From positions 4,475,001-4,539,000 of the forward strand of contig NZ_JBBOXF010000001.1 of the NCBI RefSeq assembly GCF_038007465.1: DNA of 64,000 bases. Direction: 5' to 3'. Shown here piece after piece: positions 44,939 through 54,617 of this stretch; the stretch's first letter is position 1; each line of letters starts with the position of its first letter. A model generated the notes under the pieces. That model worked only from the letters and a program-made list of their open reading frames with translations. It was not told where the DNA came from and did no database searches. This DNA comes from Sporosarcina sp. FSL K6-1508 (GTDB lineage Bacteria; Bacillota; Bacilli; Bacillales_A; Planococcaceae). A program made the translations under genes and the position numbers.

Positions 44939-45336
44939 ATTTCATCCACATTCGCGTATTGTTTCTGACGGTTAATCTGAATAACCTGCTTCCATGTATC
45001 GCGAAATTCCGTAATAATAGCAGAGGCTTCATCAAACATAGCACTATCGTTTTTTATGTTACCGTCAACTAGTCGACTGTTTGCGAACTCATAAAGAATA
45101 AGCATATTTGCAGCAACCGGGTAAGTTGTATCAAGCGTCAGCATTAACTCAGAAATGATTGCCTGCGCTTTTTGAACGGACTTGTTTTTCTCTTCAATAT
45201 TTTTTTCATTCATCGCCCGTTTTGCCTGCTGGATGAATTTCAAACAACCGTTATAGAGCATCAGTGTTAGCTCACCAGGAGTTGACGTAGTTACTGAGTT
45301 GTTTTGGTAAGTTGCATAGGGATTATTTATAGCCAT
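44935..45336 (-). CDS. fliS: flagellin export chaperone FliS
   Basis: 133 residues. NPYATYQNNSVTTSTPGELTLMLYNGCLKFI is split across residues 5-35 and includes the FliS signature (PGELTLMLYNG). Binds flagellin in the cytosol and keeps it unfolded until export. ATG behind AAAGGAG. Confidence 0.95.
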   Translation of the reverse strand: MAINNPYATYQNNSVTTSTPGELTLMLYNGCLKFIQQAKRAMNEKNIEEKNKSVQKAQAIISELMLTLDTTYPVAANMLILYEFANSRLVDGNIKNDSAMFDEASAIITEFRDTWKQVIQINRQKQYANVDEI

Positions 45337-45369
45337 TTCTGATCTGTCTCCTTTATATCTCCGCTGTTG

Positions 45370-46869
45370 TTACGCGCCGCCGAATGAACTCATGATACTG
45401 GCAGACTGGGAATTTAAACGTTGGATTGCACTTTCCATTGCATTGAATTGTTTCCAAAGTCGACTTTCAACCTGCTTCAGACGATCCTCAAAGCGTTCGA
45501 TTTGCTTATTCATGTCTTTCATATTACGACCCAAAGTGAATGTGTCGTTGACGTCTCCAACTTTACCGGCTCGTTTCGCTATGACAGCCTGGCTACTATC
45601 GATAACCGCACGGAATTGCCGTGCAATACCGCCTTTATCAGCTAGGGTAGGGTCATTGGATTCGACTGAGGGTTTTGCGAACAATTCATAGGCCTTATTC
45701 GGATCATCGGCGATTGCTGCCCGTAGTTTCGTTTCGTCGATTATCAGTTTGCCGTTTTCAGTGTAAGAAGTTGAAGTCGTAATTCCGAGATCCTTCAGCG
45801 AAATGCTCTTACCATCCGTCCCTTTTACTGAACTACTCATAATCGTACGCAGTTTCGTAAGCATAGAAGTAATTTCGGGATCATTGCGTAGGGTACCGCT
45901 TTTTGCCTTTTCTTCCCACATCTCGATTTCTTTCTCTTTCATACCGGCTTTCTCTTCAGTGGAAAGCGGCTGGAAATCGCGGTATTTCGATTCACGTATT
46001 TTTGCATTTAATTCTTCAATCATTTTATTGTAGTCATCTACAAATTTGACGACCTCATCAACTATTTTTTCGGTGTCAGGAGCTGAACTAAACGTTACAG
46101 TTTCAGTGGTCGGCTTCTTCAAGGTAATTTCCATATCGTTGACTTGAAATGTGTTTGACGAGCGCTCTGTTGCAAATCCATTTAATGTAAATTGAGAAGT
46201 AAGTCCCTTACTGCTCAGAATACCTACTGAATTATCCGCTATCCCCATGAATTCAGCAACATTACCCGTAATCGATATATCAGGATTAGTAGTGCCGTTG
46301 TTTCCTGTATTTTTTGCTGTAACTACAAATTGTTCTTTGAATGTATCATAAAACGCAGAAACACCAGATTGGCTATTGATTTTCTGAAGTACAGAATCAA
46401 TTGTGTCTGAATTTATGTCAATTTCGATTTCTGTTGAAATCATTTTACCTTCTTTATCCACAGCATCTACGACTAATTTAGGTGCTATGCCAGAAGGTAA
46501 TACTGTAGATAATTTTGCCGAGGTGTCAACACTCTTTTTCACACTTACAGTAGTAGCTTGTGTCGCTAACCGCTGAACCGATATTGTCCCTGAAAACTCC
46601 GTAGACGCCCCTTTGCCCTTAACATCTACTGCATCAGGATTCGATACGCTTACACTTTTCGCCGTAAAAGTGCTTTGTTTCATGATTGTATCAAAAACTT
46701 TATTACTCGTTGTCTTCAAATTTCTGTTGATGCTGCGATAATCATCCAATTGCCACTGCAAGTATTGCTTCTTCTGTGTAATTTTATCGAGCGGGATACG
46801 GTTAGCTTGCATTAAATCTTTAATAATCGATTCTGTATCCATTCCAGTTGCTAGTCCACTAATTTTCAT
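45370..46869 (-). CDS. fliD: flagellar filament cap protein FliD
   Basis: 499 residues. The FliD N-domain (ISGLATGMDTESIIKDLMQA at about 3-22) and C-domain (about 240-475) are present, with heptad-like ends for pentamer formation and no cysteines. Caps the growing filament and folds flagellin. ATG behind AAAAGGTG. Within the flaG operon. Confidence 0.96.
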   Translation of the reverse strand: MKISGLATGMDTESIIKDLMQANRIPLDKITQKKQYLQWQLDDYRSINRNLKTTSNKVFDTIMKQSTFTAKSVSVSNPDAVDVKGKGASTEFSGTISVQRLATQATTVSVKKSVDTSAKLSTVLPSGIAPKLVVDAVDKEGKMISTEIEIDINSDTIDSVLQKINSQSGVSAFYDTFKEQFVVTAKNTGNNGTTNPDISITGNVAEFMGIADNSVGILSSKGLTSQFTLNGFATERSSNTFQVNDMEITLKKPTTETVTFSSAPDTEKIVDEVVKFVDDYNKMIEELNAKIRESKYRDFQPLSTEEKAGMKEKEIEMWEEKAKSGTLRNDPEITSMLTKLRTIMSSSVKGTDGKSISLKDLGITTSTSYTENGKLIIDETKLRAAIADDPNKAYELFAKPSVESNDPTLADKGGIARQFRAVIDSSQAVIAKRAGKVGDVNDTFTLGRNMKDMNKQIERFEDRLKQVESRLWKQFNAMESAIQRLNSQSASIMSSFGGA

Positions 46870-46886
46870 AAACTTTCACACCTTTT

Positions 46887-47258
46887 TTATATTTTTCGGT
46901 CTACGAGCAAGCCGACAAATTCGCGCATTGCCGCATGGATGTCCATCAGTTTCTTTGAGGGGATTTCCCGAATGACTTCATCGGTCTTCGAGTCAACAAT
47001 CGTTACATAGTATTCATTCAGCTTATCATGAAACTTGAAACGCAATTGCGTATTCGCACTTTCCAAAAACGTGTTCATGCTGTCAGTCACTTGCATTGCT
47101 TTGTCAGCTGGCAACTGTTGTTCAGTGTCGGCTTTCTGCTGCACTTTCTCCTGAATTGCTTGTACTTGCACCACCGCTATTTCCATAGCCGGTGCCGTTT
47201 TTTCTGCTACTCCCCCCGCTTGATTTACCGCGGTTCCACCATCCATACGACTTACCAT
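46887..47258 (-). CDS. flaG: FlaG family flagellar protein
   Basis: 123 residues. A low-complexity Gln/Ala-rich N-terminus and a conserved FlaG domain (about 60-123: LRFKFHDKLNEYYVTIVD and VIREIPSKKLMDIHA). Members affect filament length. First gene of the operon, with GGGAGG before the ATG and a sigma-D-like promoter upstream. In B. subtilis the flagellin gene hag precedes it; here divergent receptors do. Confidence 0.92.
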   Translation of the reverse strand: MVSRMDGGTAVNQAGGVAEKTAPAMEIAVVQVQAIQEKVQQKADTEQQLPADKAMQVTDSMNTFLESANTQLRFKFHDKLNEYYVTIVDSKTDEVIREIPSKKLMDIHAAMREFVGLLVDRKI

Positions 47259-47299
47259 TCGCCAAACCTCCCTGTAGTTAAGAACATTCGTTATGATTT

Positions 47300-47326
47300 A
47301 TATCGGTCAGGTAAAATAGAAGTTGA
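47300..47326 (-). promoter_or_regulatory. sigma-D-type promoter of flaG-fliD-fliS-fliT
   Basis: On the minus strand TCAA (47326-47323), 15-bp spacer, ACCGATAT (47307-47300). The sigma-D consensus is TAAA-N14-16-GCCGATAT. Confidence 0.75.
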
Positions 47327-47433
47327 GCGATTTGGCAATATAAAGTAACAGTTCCCTATCGCTATTATTTCCAACAATGTACCGCAAAGCCTGTTACTAC
47401 ATTATTTCTAATTTTAACACTTCGCCTTTTACC

Positions 47434-47460
47434 TAAATAATTAAAATAAATAGCCGAAAT
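47434..47460 (+). promoter_or_regulatory. sigma-D-type promoter of dCache receptor 1
   Basis: TAAA (47434-47437), 15-bp spacer, GCCGAAAT (47453-47460), 46 bases before the start codon. Confidence 0.82.
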
Positions 47461-47505
47461 ATCTATTGTAATATAATTAATTACAGAAGAAAGAGCAGGT
47501 GCTGT

Positions 47506-49503
47506 ATGTTTAAATCGATTAAGACAAAAATTATATTGACAGTTATGTCCATATTCATTATCGGAGTGACGCTTCTCACCGTGATCAGCATTCAGCAAAT
47601 CAGGGCTAGTACTGTGGAAAATATTGCTCAGTCAAGTGGTGCACTCGTTAATGAGATGGGCTATTCGATTGAAAACTATCTGACACAATTCGAAAAGGGT
47701 CTGATTCAATTATCCACTTCGCAAAAAGTGACGGAATTCGCTCTTCCTAATGAAGTGAATGCAACAGGTAACTCACTTTCTTTACTAGAAAACGAACTTG
47801 ATCGTTTTCGCAAACTTCATGAAGATACAACGTCAGTCTATTTTTCTCTGCCAACTAAAGAAATAATTCTTCTGCCTATTGCAGACCTAGGTGCCGGTTT
47901 TGATCCGACGGCGCGTGAATGGTACCAAAATGCCGTTGCGCATCCAGACGCAATTCAATGGTCTAGCCCGTTCATCGATTCCGCTACGGGTGAATTCGTC
48001 ATCGCCGCTTCCAAAGCCGTGCAATCAGATGGCAAACTAATCGGTGTGATTGGACTCGATATTCAACTTACCGCATTAACAGCCAAAGTTTCCTCAAGTG
48101 ACATTGGTTATGACGGCTACCCCGTCCTATTCGATGCACAAGGTACAGCGATTGTACACCCCACATTGCATGGGGAAGATTTGATGGACTTGCCATTCAT
48201 TGAGCAAATGTATAAAGAAGGCAATAAGAATGGCGTTATTTATTATGATTATGAAGGTATCGAAAAAGCGAATATCTATTCAACAGTCCCAAAGCTCGGC
48301 TGGAAAGTCGGTGCAATCTACGACGAAAAAAACATCCATGCTATGGCTGATAAATTAAGGGCATCGATCGTTACTGTCGAAGTTGCTATGCTTTTCACAG
48401 TTCTAATCGTCCTTTACTTTTTAATCGGCAAAACAATGAAACCAATTGGAACAGTAAGATCTTTATTGGATTCCGTATCGAAAGGCGATTTGACAGTCTA
48501 TTCGACTATCAAAACAAAAGATGAAATCGGCGAACTTGGCGCTAATTTCAATACGATGATTGACAATATGAACGCTATTATCACTGTCGTCAATGGTTCT
48601 GTATCCAATGTACAGGCGAGCTCCGATAGCTTGAGCGCGGTTGCAGATGAAACAAGTGCATCGGGTGAAGAAGTTGCTCATGCAGTAAGCGAAATTGCAC
48701 AACTCGCTTCAAAATCTGCTGAAGATGCTGAAGTCGTTACGGAAAAAGCCTTTTTGCTCGGCCAGCAAATTAACGAAATCACAACAAAAGCCCGCATCAT
48801 GTCTGACATCGCTACAAAAGCTGGTGAAATGAACACAAGCGGTCAAGGTCAAATGCAAGAACTGACCCTATCCTTCAACGACTGGGAAACCAATTTACAG
48901 TCCATGTCCGAAGTGATTGGTACGCTTGAGAACAAAGTGAAGGCAATCGGTGGAGTGATGGAAACAATCACGGAAATCACAGCTCAAACAAATCTGCTTG
49001 CGCTCAATGCAAGCATCGAAGCAGCACGCGCAGGCGAACATGGCAAAGGATTCGCGGTCGTTGCTGATGAAGTCCGTAAACTCGCCGAACAATCCGCTCG
49101 TTCAACAGAAGAAGTAAAAGTGACAGTCCAGGAACTTCAAACAGAATCTAGACTTGTCTCTGAACAAATGAACGAAACACGTGAAAACTTCCAGCGTCAA
49201 GGAACAGTCGTCACTGACACGGAGATCACTTTCGGAGAAATTTCGACATTGATGTCCGATATGCAGGACTCGATCGACGCAGTCTACGAAGAAATCCAGA
49301 AAGTTGCAACTCACAAAGATGATGTCGCAGAAACGATTCAAACGATGGCCGCCACTTCACAAGAAACAGCCGCAGCTTGCGAAGAAGTAAGTGCGTCAAC
49401 GGACGAACAGCTTCGGGCAATCCAGTCTGTCACAGATGTTGCAGGAACATTGGCTAATTTGAGCGAGGAATTAAGTCAGGCGGTTAATCGATTTAAGATT
49501 TAA
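47506..49503 (+). CDS. dCache chemoreceptor 1
   Basis: 665 residues: TM1 (about 8-30), outside dCache_1 sensor (about 35-275), TM2 (about 280-302), HAMP (about 303-357), then the cytosolic signalling domain with tip NLLALNASIEAARAGEHGKG near 495-515. The sensor holds DPTAREWY and VIGLDI, matching the Arg-Trp-Tyr and Asp pattern of amino-acid-binding dCache domains; the preceding Tyr is Phe. It would feed CheA/CheW. GCAGGTGCTGT before the ATG gives a ribosome-binding site. First of four tandem paralogues, divergent from flaG. Confidence 0.93.
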   Translation: MFKSIKTKIILTVMSIFIIGVTLLTVISIQQIRASTVENIAQSSGALVNEMGYSIENYLTQFEKGLIQLSTSQKVTEFALPNEVNATGNSLSLLENELDRFRKLHEDTTSVYFSLPTKEIILLPIADLGAGFDPTAREWYQNAVAHPDAIQWSSPFIDSATGEFVIAASKAVQSDGKLIGVIGLDIQLTALTAKVSSSDIGYDGYPVLFDAQGTAIVHPTLHGEDLMDLPFIEQMYKEGNKNGVIYYDYEGIEKANIYSTVPKLGWKVGAIYDEKNIHAMADKLRASIVTVEVAMLFTVLIVLYFLIGKTMKPIGTVRSLLDSVSKGDLTVYSTIKTKDEIGELGANFNTMIDNMNAIITVVNGSVSNVQASSDSLSAVADETSASGEEVAHAVSEIAQLASKSAEDAEVVTEKAFLLGQQINEITTKARIMSDIATKAGEMNTSGQGQMQELTLSFNDWETNLQSMSEVIGTLENKVKAIGGVMETITEITAQTNLLALNASIEAARAGEHGKGFAVVADEVRKLAEQSARSTEEVKVTVQELQTESRLVSEQMNETRENFQRQGTVVTDTEITFGEISTLMSDMQDSIDAVYEEIQKVATHKDDVAETIQTMAATSQETAAACEEVSASTDEQLRAIQSVTDVAGTLANLSEELSQAVNRFKI

Positions 49504-49510
49504 GAAATAG

Positions 49511-49549
49511 CAAGCCCCGCTTCAGACATAGGGTCTGAAGCGGGGCTTA
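49511..49549 (+). terminator. terminator of receptor 1
   Basis: AAGCCCCGCTTCAGAC pairs with GTCTGAAGCGGGGCTT around ATAGG. The T run is short. Confidence 0.85.
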
Positions 49550-49658
49550 CCTTTAGGAATTAATCTACGCTATATAAATTGGTATATCTGCAATCAACCC
49601 TCAAATGAATACAACCCCATTACAATATTTTCCCACCTAAAATTAAATCATCTATTCC

Positions 49659-49685
49659 TAAACAAACGTTCTAAAAACCCGAAAT
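49659..49685 (+). promoter_or_regulatory. sigma-D-type promoter of dCache receptor 2
   Basis: TAAA (49659-49662), 15-bp spacer, CCCGAAAT (49678-49685). Confidence 0.8.
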
Positions 49686-49734
49686 ACACATAGTAATGCC
49701 ATTATGCTAGAAAGAAAGTGAAGGTGCTATCTAT

Positions 49735-51732
49735 ATGTTCAGATCCATCAAAACAAAAATAATTATAACGGTTATGATCCTCTTTCTCTTAGGTATTTCC
49801 GTTATGACAGTAATTAGCAGTACACAAGTAAAAAATACGACTGAAAAAAGTGTCATTGATTCAAGTGGCTCGCTTATTACTGAAATGAGCTTTGCCATTG
49901 AGAATTTCCTTGGTCAATATGAGAAAGGTCTTGGTTTACTTTCAACATCTTATGAATTAACAGGATTCTCTCCCCTTAGCCAAGAAGACGAAATAGATAA
50001 CTCAATCGCCTTAATAGAGAAGAAGTTGAAAGACTTCCATACATTCTATGAAAACTTAGAATCTGTTTATTTCGCCCTCCCATCCAAACAAATGATCATG
50101 ATGCCCAACTCTGATTTAGGTGATGAATTTGATCCTTCGACCCGTGAATGGTATATAAATGCCGTTGCGAATCCGGATACTATCCAGTGGTCCAGCCCAT
50201 ACCTTAGCAAAGCTTCAGGAGAAATGGTCATCGCCGCCACTAAGGCCGTGTACTCAAATGGTGAGTTTGTCGGCATCATTGGACTTGATATACAACTTAC
50301 TGCATTAACGAATAAAATCACGGCGAGTAATGTCGGCTATGACGGCTATCCAATTGTACTTGATATGGTAGGCACAGCTATTGCCCACCCGACATTGCAA
50401 GGAGAAAACTTGATGGATTTGCCTTTCGTCACAGAAATGTACCAAGATAGCAACGCTCAAGGCGAAGTTCATTATGAATATGAAGGCATTAAAAACGTCA
50501 ATATATATTCCACAATCCCAAGGTTCGGCTGGAAAATTGCTGCTGTCTATGAAGAAAATAAGATCAATGCGGCGGCGAATGACTTACGAATCTCGATGGT
50601 AGTCGTCGCGCTTGTCACCCTGCTTGTCATATTTACGGCATTGTATTTCGTTATCAGCCGCATTATCAAACCGATTGGTGTATTGAAGTCACTCATGAAT
50701 TCTGTTTCCCAAGGTGACTTAACGGTGCACTCAGACATCAAAACAAAAGATGAAATCGGTGCACTTAGCGATAACTTCAACGCAATGATTGACAATATGA
50801 ACGCTATCATCACTGTTGTTAACGGCTCCGCATCCAATGTCCGTGCCAGCTCCGAAAGTTTAAGCGCAGTTGCCGAAGAGACGAACGCATCAGGCGAAGA
50901 AGTTGCTCACGCTGTCACTGAAATTGCGCACGGCGCTTCACAATCAGCTGAAGATGCAGAAATTGTCACCGAAAAAGCCGAACTACTCGGTCAGCAAATT
51001 AACGAGATCACAACGAAAGCCCGCATCATGTCCGACATCGCTACAAAAGCCGGTGAAATGAATACGAGCGGCCAAGGCCAAATGCAGGAACTTACCTTAT
51101 CCTTCAACGACTGGGAAACCAATTTACAGTCCATGTCCGAAGTGATCGGTACACTTGAAGGGAAAGTAAATGCAATTGGCGGAGTAATGGAAACAATTAC
51201 CCAAATTTCTTCACAAACAAATCTACTTGCATTAAACGCAAGCATCGAAGCAGCACGCGCAGGCGAACATGGCAAAGGATTTGCAGTCGTTGCGGATGAA
51301 GTAAGGAAACTAGCCGAACAATCTGCTCGTTCGACAGAAGAAGTAAAAGTAACCGTCCAGGAACTACAAACAGAATCCAGACTTGTTTCACAACAAATGA
51401 ACGAAACACGCGAAAACTTCCAGCGTCAAGGAACAGTCGTCACTGACACGGAGATCACTTTCGGAGAAATTTCGACATTGATGTCCGATATGCAAGATTC
51501 GATCGACGCAGTCTATGAAGAAATACAGAAGGTGGCAACTCATAAAGATGATGTCGCCGAAACAATCCAGACAATGGCTGCGACTTCACAAGAAACAGCC
51601 GCAGCTTGTGAAGAAGTAAGTGCCTCAACAGACGAACAACTTCGAGCAATCCAGTCTGTCACGGATGCAGCAGAAACATTGACGGAGTTAAGTGAGGAAT
51701 TGAACCTGGCAGTTAATCGGTTCAAAGTATAA
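49735..51732 (+). CDS. dCache chemoreceptor 2
   Basis: 665 residues, same architecture as receptor 1. The sensor motif reads DPSTREWY with VIGLDI, consistent with amino-acid binding. The leader and first codons (from about 49670) are nearly identical to those of receptor 4, marking these two as the most recent duplicates. The signalling half is nearly identical to the other three. Own promoter and terminator. Confidence 0.93.
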   Translation: MFRSIKTKIIITVMILFLLGISVMTVISSTQVKNTTEKSVIDSSGSLITEMSFAIENFLGQYEKGLGLLSTSYELTGFSPLSQEDEIDNSIALIEKKLKDFHTFYENLESVYFALPSKQMIMMPNSDLGDEFDPSTREWYINAVANPDTIQWSSPYLSKASGEMVIAATKAVYSNGEFVGIIGLDIQLTALTNKITASNVGYDGYPIVLDMVGTAIAHPTLQGENLMDLPFVTEMYQDSNAQGEVHYEYEGIKNVNIYSTIPRFGWKIAAVYEENKINAAANDLRISMVVVALVTLLVIFTALYFVISRIIKPIGVLKSLMNSVSQGDLTVHSDIKTKDEIGALSDNFNAMIDNMNAIITVVNGSASNVRASSESLSAVAEETNASGEEVAHAVTEIAHGASQSAEDAEIVTEKAELLGQQINEITTKARIMSDIATKAGEMNTSGQGQMQELTLSFNDWETNLQSMSEVIGTLEGKVNAIGGVMETITQISSQTNLLALNASIEAARAGEHGKGFAVVADEVRKLAEQSARSTEEVKVTVQELQTESRLVSQQMNETRENFQRQGTVVTDTEITFGEISTLMSDMQDSIDAVYEEIQKVATHKDDVAETIQTMAATSQETAAACEEVSASTDEQLRAIQSVTDAAETLTELSEELNLAVNRFKV

Positions 51733-51787
51733 AAATCGGAATATAGCTTGAGACATTACTTCAATGTCGATACTTTTAAAAACATCT

Positions 51788-51827
51788 AAAGCGCCTAGGA
51801 TCTCTTAATGATCCTGGGCGCTCTTTG
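51788..51827 (+). terminator. terminator of receptor 2
   Basis: AAAGCGCCTAGGATC pairs with GATCCTGGGCGCTCTTT around TCTTAAT. Confidence 0.85.
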
Positions 51828-51906
51828 TATCCCATCTGTTCAGTATGGATTTCAAACGATTTAATTAGAACGATTATTACCACTTATTATTTAATTTATC
51901 TATACC

Positions 51907-51933
51907 TAAACAAATAAGCAATTAGCCCGAATA
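51907..51933 (+). promoter_or_regulatory. sigma-D-type promoter of dCache receptor 3
   Basis: TAAA (51907-51910), 15-bp spacer, CCCGAATA (51926-51933). Confidence 0.75.
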
Positions 51934-51976
51934 GTACATAGTGATTCAATATAACTAGAGAAAGCGAAGGTGTGCT

Positions 51977-53968
51977 ATGTTCAAGTCAATAAAAACGAGA
52001 ATCATATTGACAGTAATGATTCTATTCCTCATCGGTGTGACAACAATGACCGCTATTTCCAGTATACAAGTACAAAGCAAAACGGAAAAAAACCTCATTG
52101 ATCAGAGTGTTGTGCTCGTCGATGAAATGGAAAATTCAATTACGAATTTTTTACAACAATACGAGAAAGCCATCACTCAAATGGCATACTCCAAAACTGT
52201 AACGGATTACACCAATGTCGGCAATGAGTCTGGCGACAGCCTTGCTACATTACAGACCGAGTTTACAGAGTTCTTGAATTTATATGACGAATCTTCATTG
52301 GTCTATTTTGCACTTCCAACGAAACAAATGATGCTCGTTCCGCATACAGATCTCGGAAATGATTATGACCCGACTAGCTTTGAATGGTATATAGAAGCGG
52401 CTGCGAATCCCGAGAATGTCTACTGGACGGAACCGCACATCGACCGCGCGACAGGCGAGTATGTCATCAGTGCCATGAAGGCTGTTCAGAAAAACGGGAA
52501 TCTTATTGGTGTTATCGGTCTTGATATCCAATTGGATACATTGGCCAAAACCATTTCTGATAGTGATATTGGCTATAATGGCTATCCGGTTCTCTTTGAT
52601 TCTACAGGGCTTGCAATGGTGCATCCGACATTAGCTGGCGAAAACCTCATTAATCTTCCTTACATAGAAGAAATGTTTATAGGAGACCAAAATAAAGGCG
52701 CAATCCATTACACACACGAAGGCAGTGACAGAGTGAATGTATTCGCCACGATTCCTGAATTTGATTGGAAAGTCTCTGCAATTTATTATAAAAAAGATAT
52801 TAACAAAATTGCAATCGATCTTAGAAATTCAATGATGATTGTAGCAGTTGCGACACTTCTATTATTTTTCATCGTCCTTTACTACATGATCAGTCGGACA
52901 ATCAAGCCGATTGGCATTTTAAAGTCATTGATGGATTCCGTCTCAAAAGGTGACTTGACAGTCCGTTCAACCATTAAGACAAAAGACGAGATCGGCGAAC
53001 TAGGCGATAACTTCAATATAATGATTGAGAATATGAATGCGATTATCAAAGTCGTCAACGGCTCTGCGTCGAATGTCAAAGTAAGCTCTGAAAACTTGAG
53101 CGCAGTCGCTGAAGAGACGAACGCTTCAGGTGAAGAAGTTGCACGTGCTGTAACTGAAATTGCACACGGAGCTTCAAAATCCGCAGAAGATGCTGATACC
53201 GTTACCGAAAGGGCTCATCTACTCGGCCAGCAAATTAACGAAATCACAACGAAAGCGCGCATCATGTCTGACATCGCTACAAAAGCCGGTGAAATGAACA
53301 CAAACGGTCAAGGTCAAATGCAAGAACTGACCCTATCCTTCAATGACTGGGAAACCAATCTACAGTCCATGTCCGAAGTGATCGGTACACTCGAAAACAA
53401 AGTAAAAGCAATCGGCGGTGTGATGGAAACAATCACAGAAGTCTCGGCCCAAACAAATCTACTTGCATTAAACGCAAGCATCGAAGCAGCACGCGCAGGC
53501 GAACATGGCAAAGGATTTGCAGTCGTTGCGGATGAAGTAAGGAAACTAGCCGAACAATCTGCCCGTTCAACAGAAGAAGTAAAAGTAACAGTTCAGGAAC
53601 TACAAACGGAATCTAGACTTGTTTCACAACAAATGAACGAAACACGTGAAAACTTCCAACGTCAAGGAAGCGTCGTCACAGATACGGAGATCACTTTCGG
53701 AGAAATTTCAACATTGATGTCTGATATGCAAGATTCGATCGACGCAGTGTATGAAGAGGTCCAGAAAGTAGCAACACACAAAGACGATGTTGCAGAAACG
53801 ATTCAAACGATGGCTGCCACTTCACAAGAAACAGCCGCAGCTTGCGAAGAAGTAAGTGCGTCAACAGACGAACAACTTCGCGCAATCCAGTCTGTCACGG
53901 ATGCTGCAGAAACATTGACGGAGTTGAGTGAGGAATTAAGTCAGGCAGTAAACCAGTTTAAAGTGTAA
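51977..53968 (+). CDS. dCache chemoreceptor 3, altered ligand motif
   Basis: 663 residues, same architecture. The sensor motif reads DPTSFEWY: the arginine that grips the ligand carboxylate in amino-acid dCache sensors is Phe here, while the tryptophan, tyrosine and VIGLDI aspartate are kept. Its outside domain is the most divergent of the four, so a different ligand is likely. The signalling half remains nearly identical to its neighbours. Confidence 0.92.
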   Translation: MFKSIKTRIILTVMILFLIGVTTMTAISSIQVQSKTEKNLIDQSVVLVDEMENSITNFLQQYEKAITQMAYSKTVTDYTNVGNESGDSLATLQTEFTEFLNLYDESSLVYFALPTKQMMLVPHTDLGNDYDPTSFEWYIEAAANPENVYWTEPHIDRATGEYVISAMKAVQKNGNLIGVIGLDIQLDTLAKTISDSDIGYNGYPVLFDSTGLAMVHPTLAGENLINLPYIEEMFIGDQNKGAIHYTHEGSDRVNVFATIPEFDWKVSAIYYKKDINKIAIDLRNSMMIVAVATLLLFFIVLYYMISRTIKPIGILKSLMDSVSKGDLTVRSTIKTKDEIGELGDNFNIMIENMNAIIKVVNGSASNVKVSSENLSAVAEETNASGEEVARAVTEIAHGASKSAEDADTVTERAHLLGQQINEITTKARIMSDIATKAGEMNTNGQGQMQELTLSFNDWETNLQSMSEVIGTLENKVKAIGGVMETITEVSAQTNLLALNASIEAARAGEHGKGFAVVADEVRKLAEQSARSTEEVKVTVQELQTESRLVSQQMNETRENFQRQGSVVTDTEITFGEISTLMSDMQDSIDAVYEEVQKVATHKDDVAETIQTMAATSQETAAACEEVSASTDEQLRAIQSVTDAAETLTELSEELSQAVNQFKV

Positions 53969-53974
53969 GTAATC

Positions 53975-54020
53975 CAAAAAGTCGTTCTGGACACAAAAGT
54001 GTCCAGAACGACTTTTTATT
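53975..54020 (+). terminator. terminator of receptor 3
   Basis: AAAAAGTCGTTCTGGACAC pairs with GTGTCCAGAACGACTTTTT around AAAA. Almost perfect 19-bp stem. Confidence 0.92.
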
Positions 54021-54118
54021 TTATCTTTCTCTCGTAATTAGACATATACAGATTTTATTGTACATATACATAGGTGAAGGGCTATCTATGTAACTTGATC
54101 TAAAAAAACCCTTTAACT

Positions 54119-54154
54119 CCGCTTCGGCTAACCCAGTAAGGCGCCTTCACTCAG
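54119..54154 (+). repeat. truncated hairpin repeat
   Basis: CCGCTTCGG and GGCGCCTTCACTCA, the two ends of the repeat family, with the middle lost. It lies just upstream of the small toxin-like gene. Confidence 0.55.
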
Positions 54155-54204
54155 TTTTATTGTGTGTTAGGTGCTAGCTTGTAAACAGATGGAGGTGAAA
54201 ACCA

Positions 54205-54312
54205 ATGACAACATACGAAGTATTAAGCCTGCTCATTTCGCTATCTGGCGGATGGATTGCTTTTATGTCGGTGTCGTTGTCAGTTATCGTTTTCTTATCA
54301 AGAAAGAAGTAA
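54205..54312 (+). CDS. 35-residue toxin-like membrane peptide (TxpA/BsrG-type)
   Basis: The peptide starts MTTYEVLSLLISLSGG and has one membrane helix (about 6-30), ending SRKK. The MTxYExL start, single helix and lysine-rich end match the short toxins of type I toxin-antitoxin systems (TxpA, BsrG) and holin-like toxins of Firmicutes, which damage the membrane. GGAGGTG lies 7 bases before the ATG, unusually strong for so small a gene. It has its own terminator at 54457-54489. A possible antisense RNA is noted separately. It sits between receptors 3 and 4. Confidence 0.72.
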   Translation: MTTYEVLSLLISLSGGWIAFMSVSLSVIVFLSRKK

Positions 54313-54420
54313 AGGTCCCTTCCGTCGGCGGAAGTATGGACAACGATTACTTCTTCCTTCCCGATCAAATGCTTTTTCTTCCTAACAGCCTATTACAGTC
54401 CCTCGTTGTACCATACACAA
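54305..54420 (-). ncRNA. candidate antisense RNA to the toxin mRNA 3' region
   Basis: On the minus strand TTGTGT (54420-54415), 17-bp spacer, TGTAAT (54397-54392) form a plausible promoter inside the toxin transcript. The RNA would start near 54385, run back toward the toxin gene and could end at the CTTCCG-CCGA-CGGAAG hairpin (54334-54319), whose T tract is weak. The layout equals bsrG/SR4 and txpA/RatA. No expression evidence. Confidence 0.3.
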
Positions 54421-54456
54421 AATCGTCCCTGATTTTGTCTTACAGTGAATTGTTGT

Positions 54457-54489
54457 AGGGCTGAGTGCTCAAACACTCAGTCCTTTTTT
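54457..54489 (+). terminator. terminator of the toxin-like transcript
   Basis: AGGGCTGAGTG pairs with CACTCAGTCCT around CTCAAA, then six T's, about 145 bases after the peptide stop. The long 3' region is typical of type I toxin mRNAs. Confidence 0.88.
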
Positions 54490-54617
54490 ATTGTATGTTC
54501 CTAGTTTCATAATATGATGAATTGTTGTCGGAAGTGCGAGACTTTGTTGCCCGATGTACTTGACCGTCTACAATTCTATTACAATATTTTACCACCCAGT
54601 ATTTAATCATCTATTCC

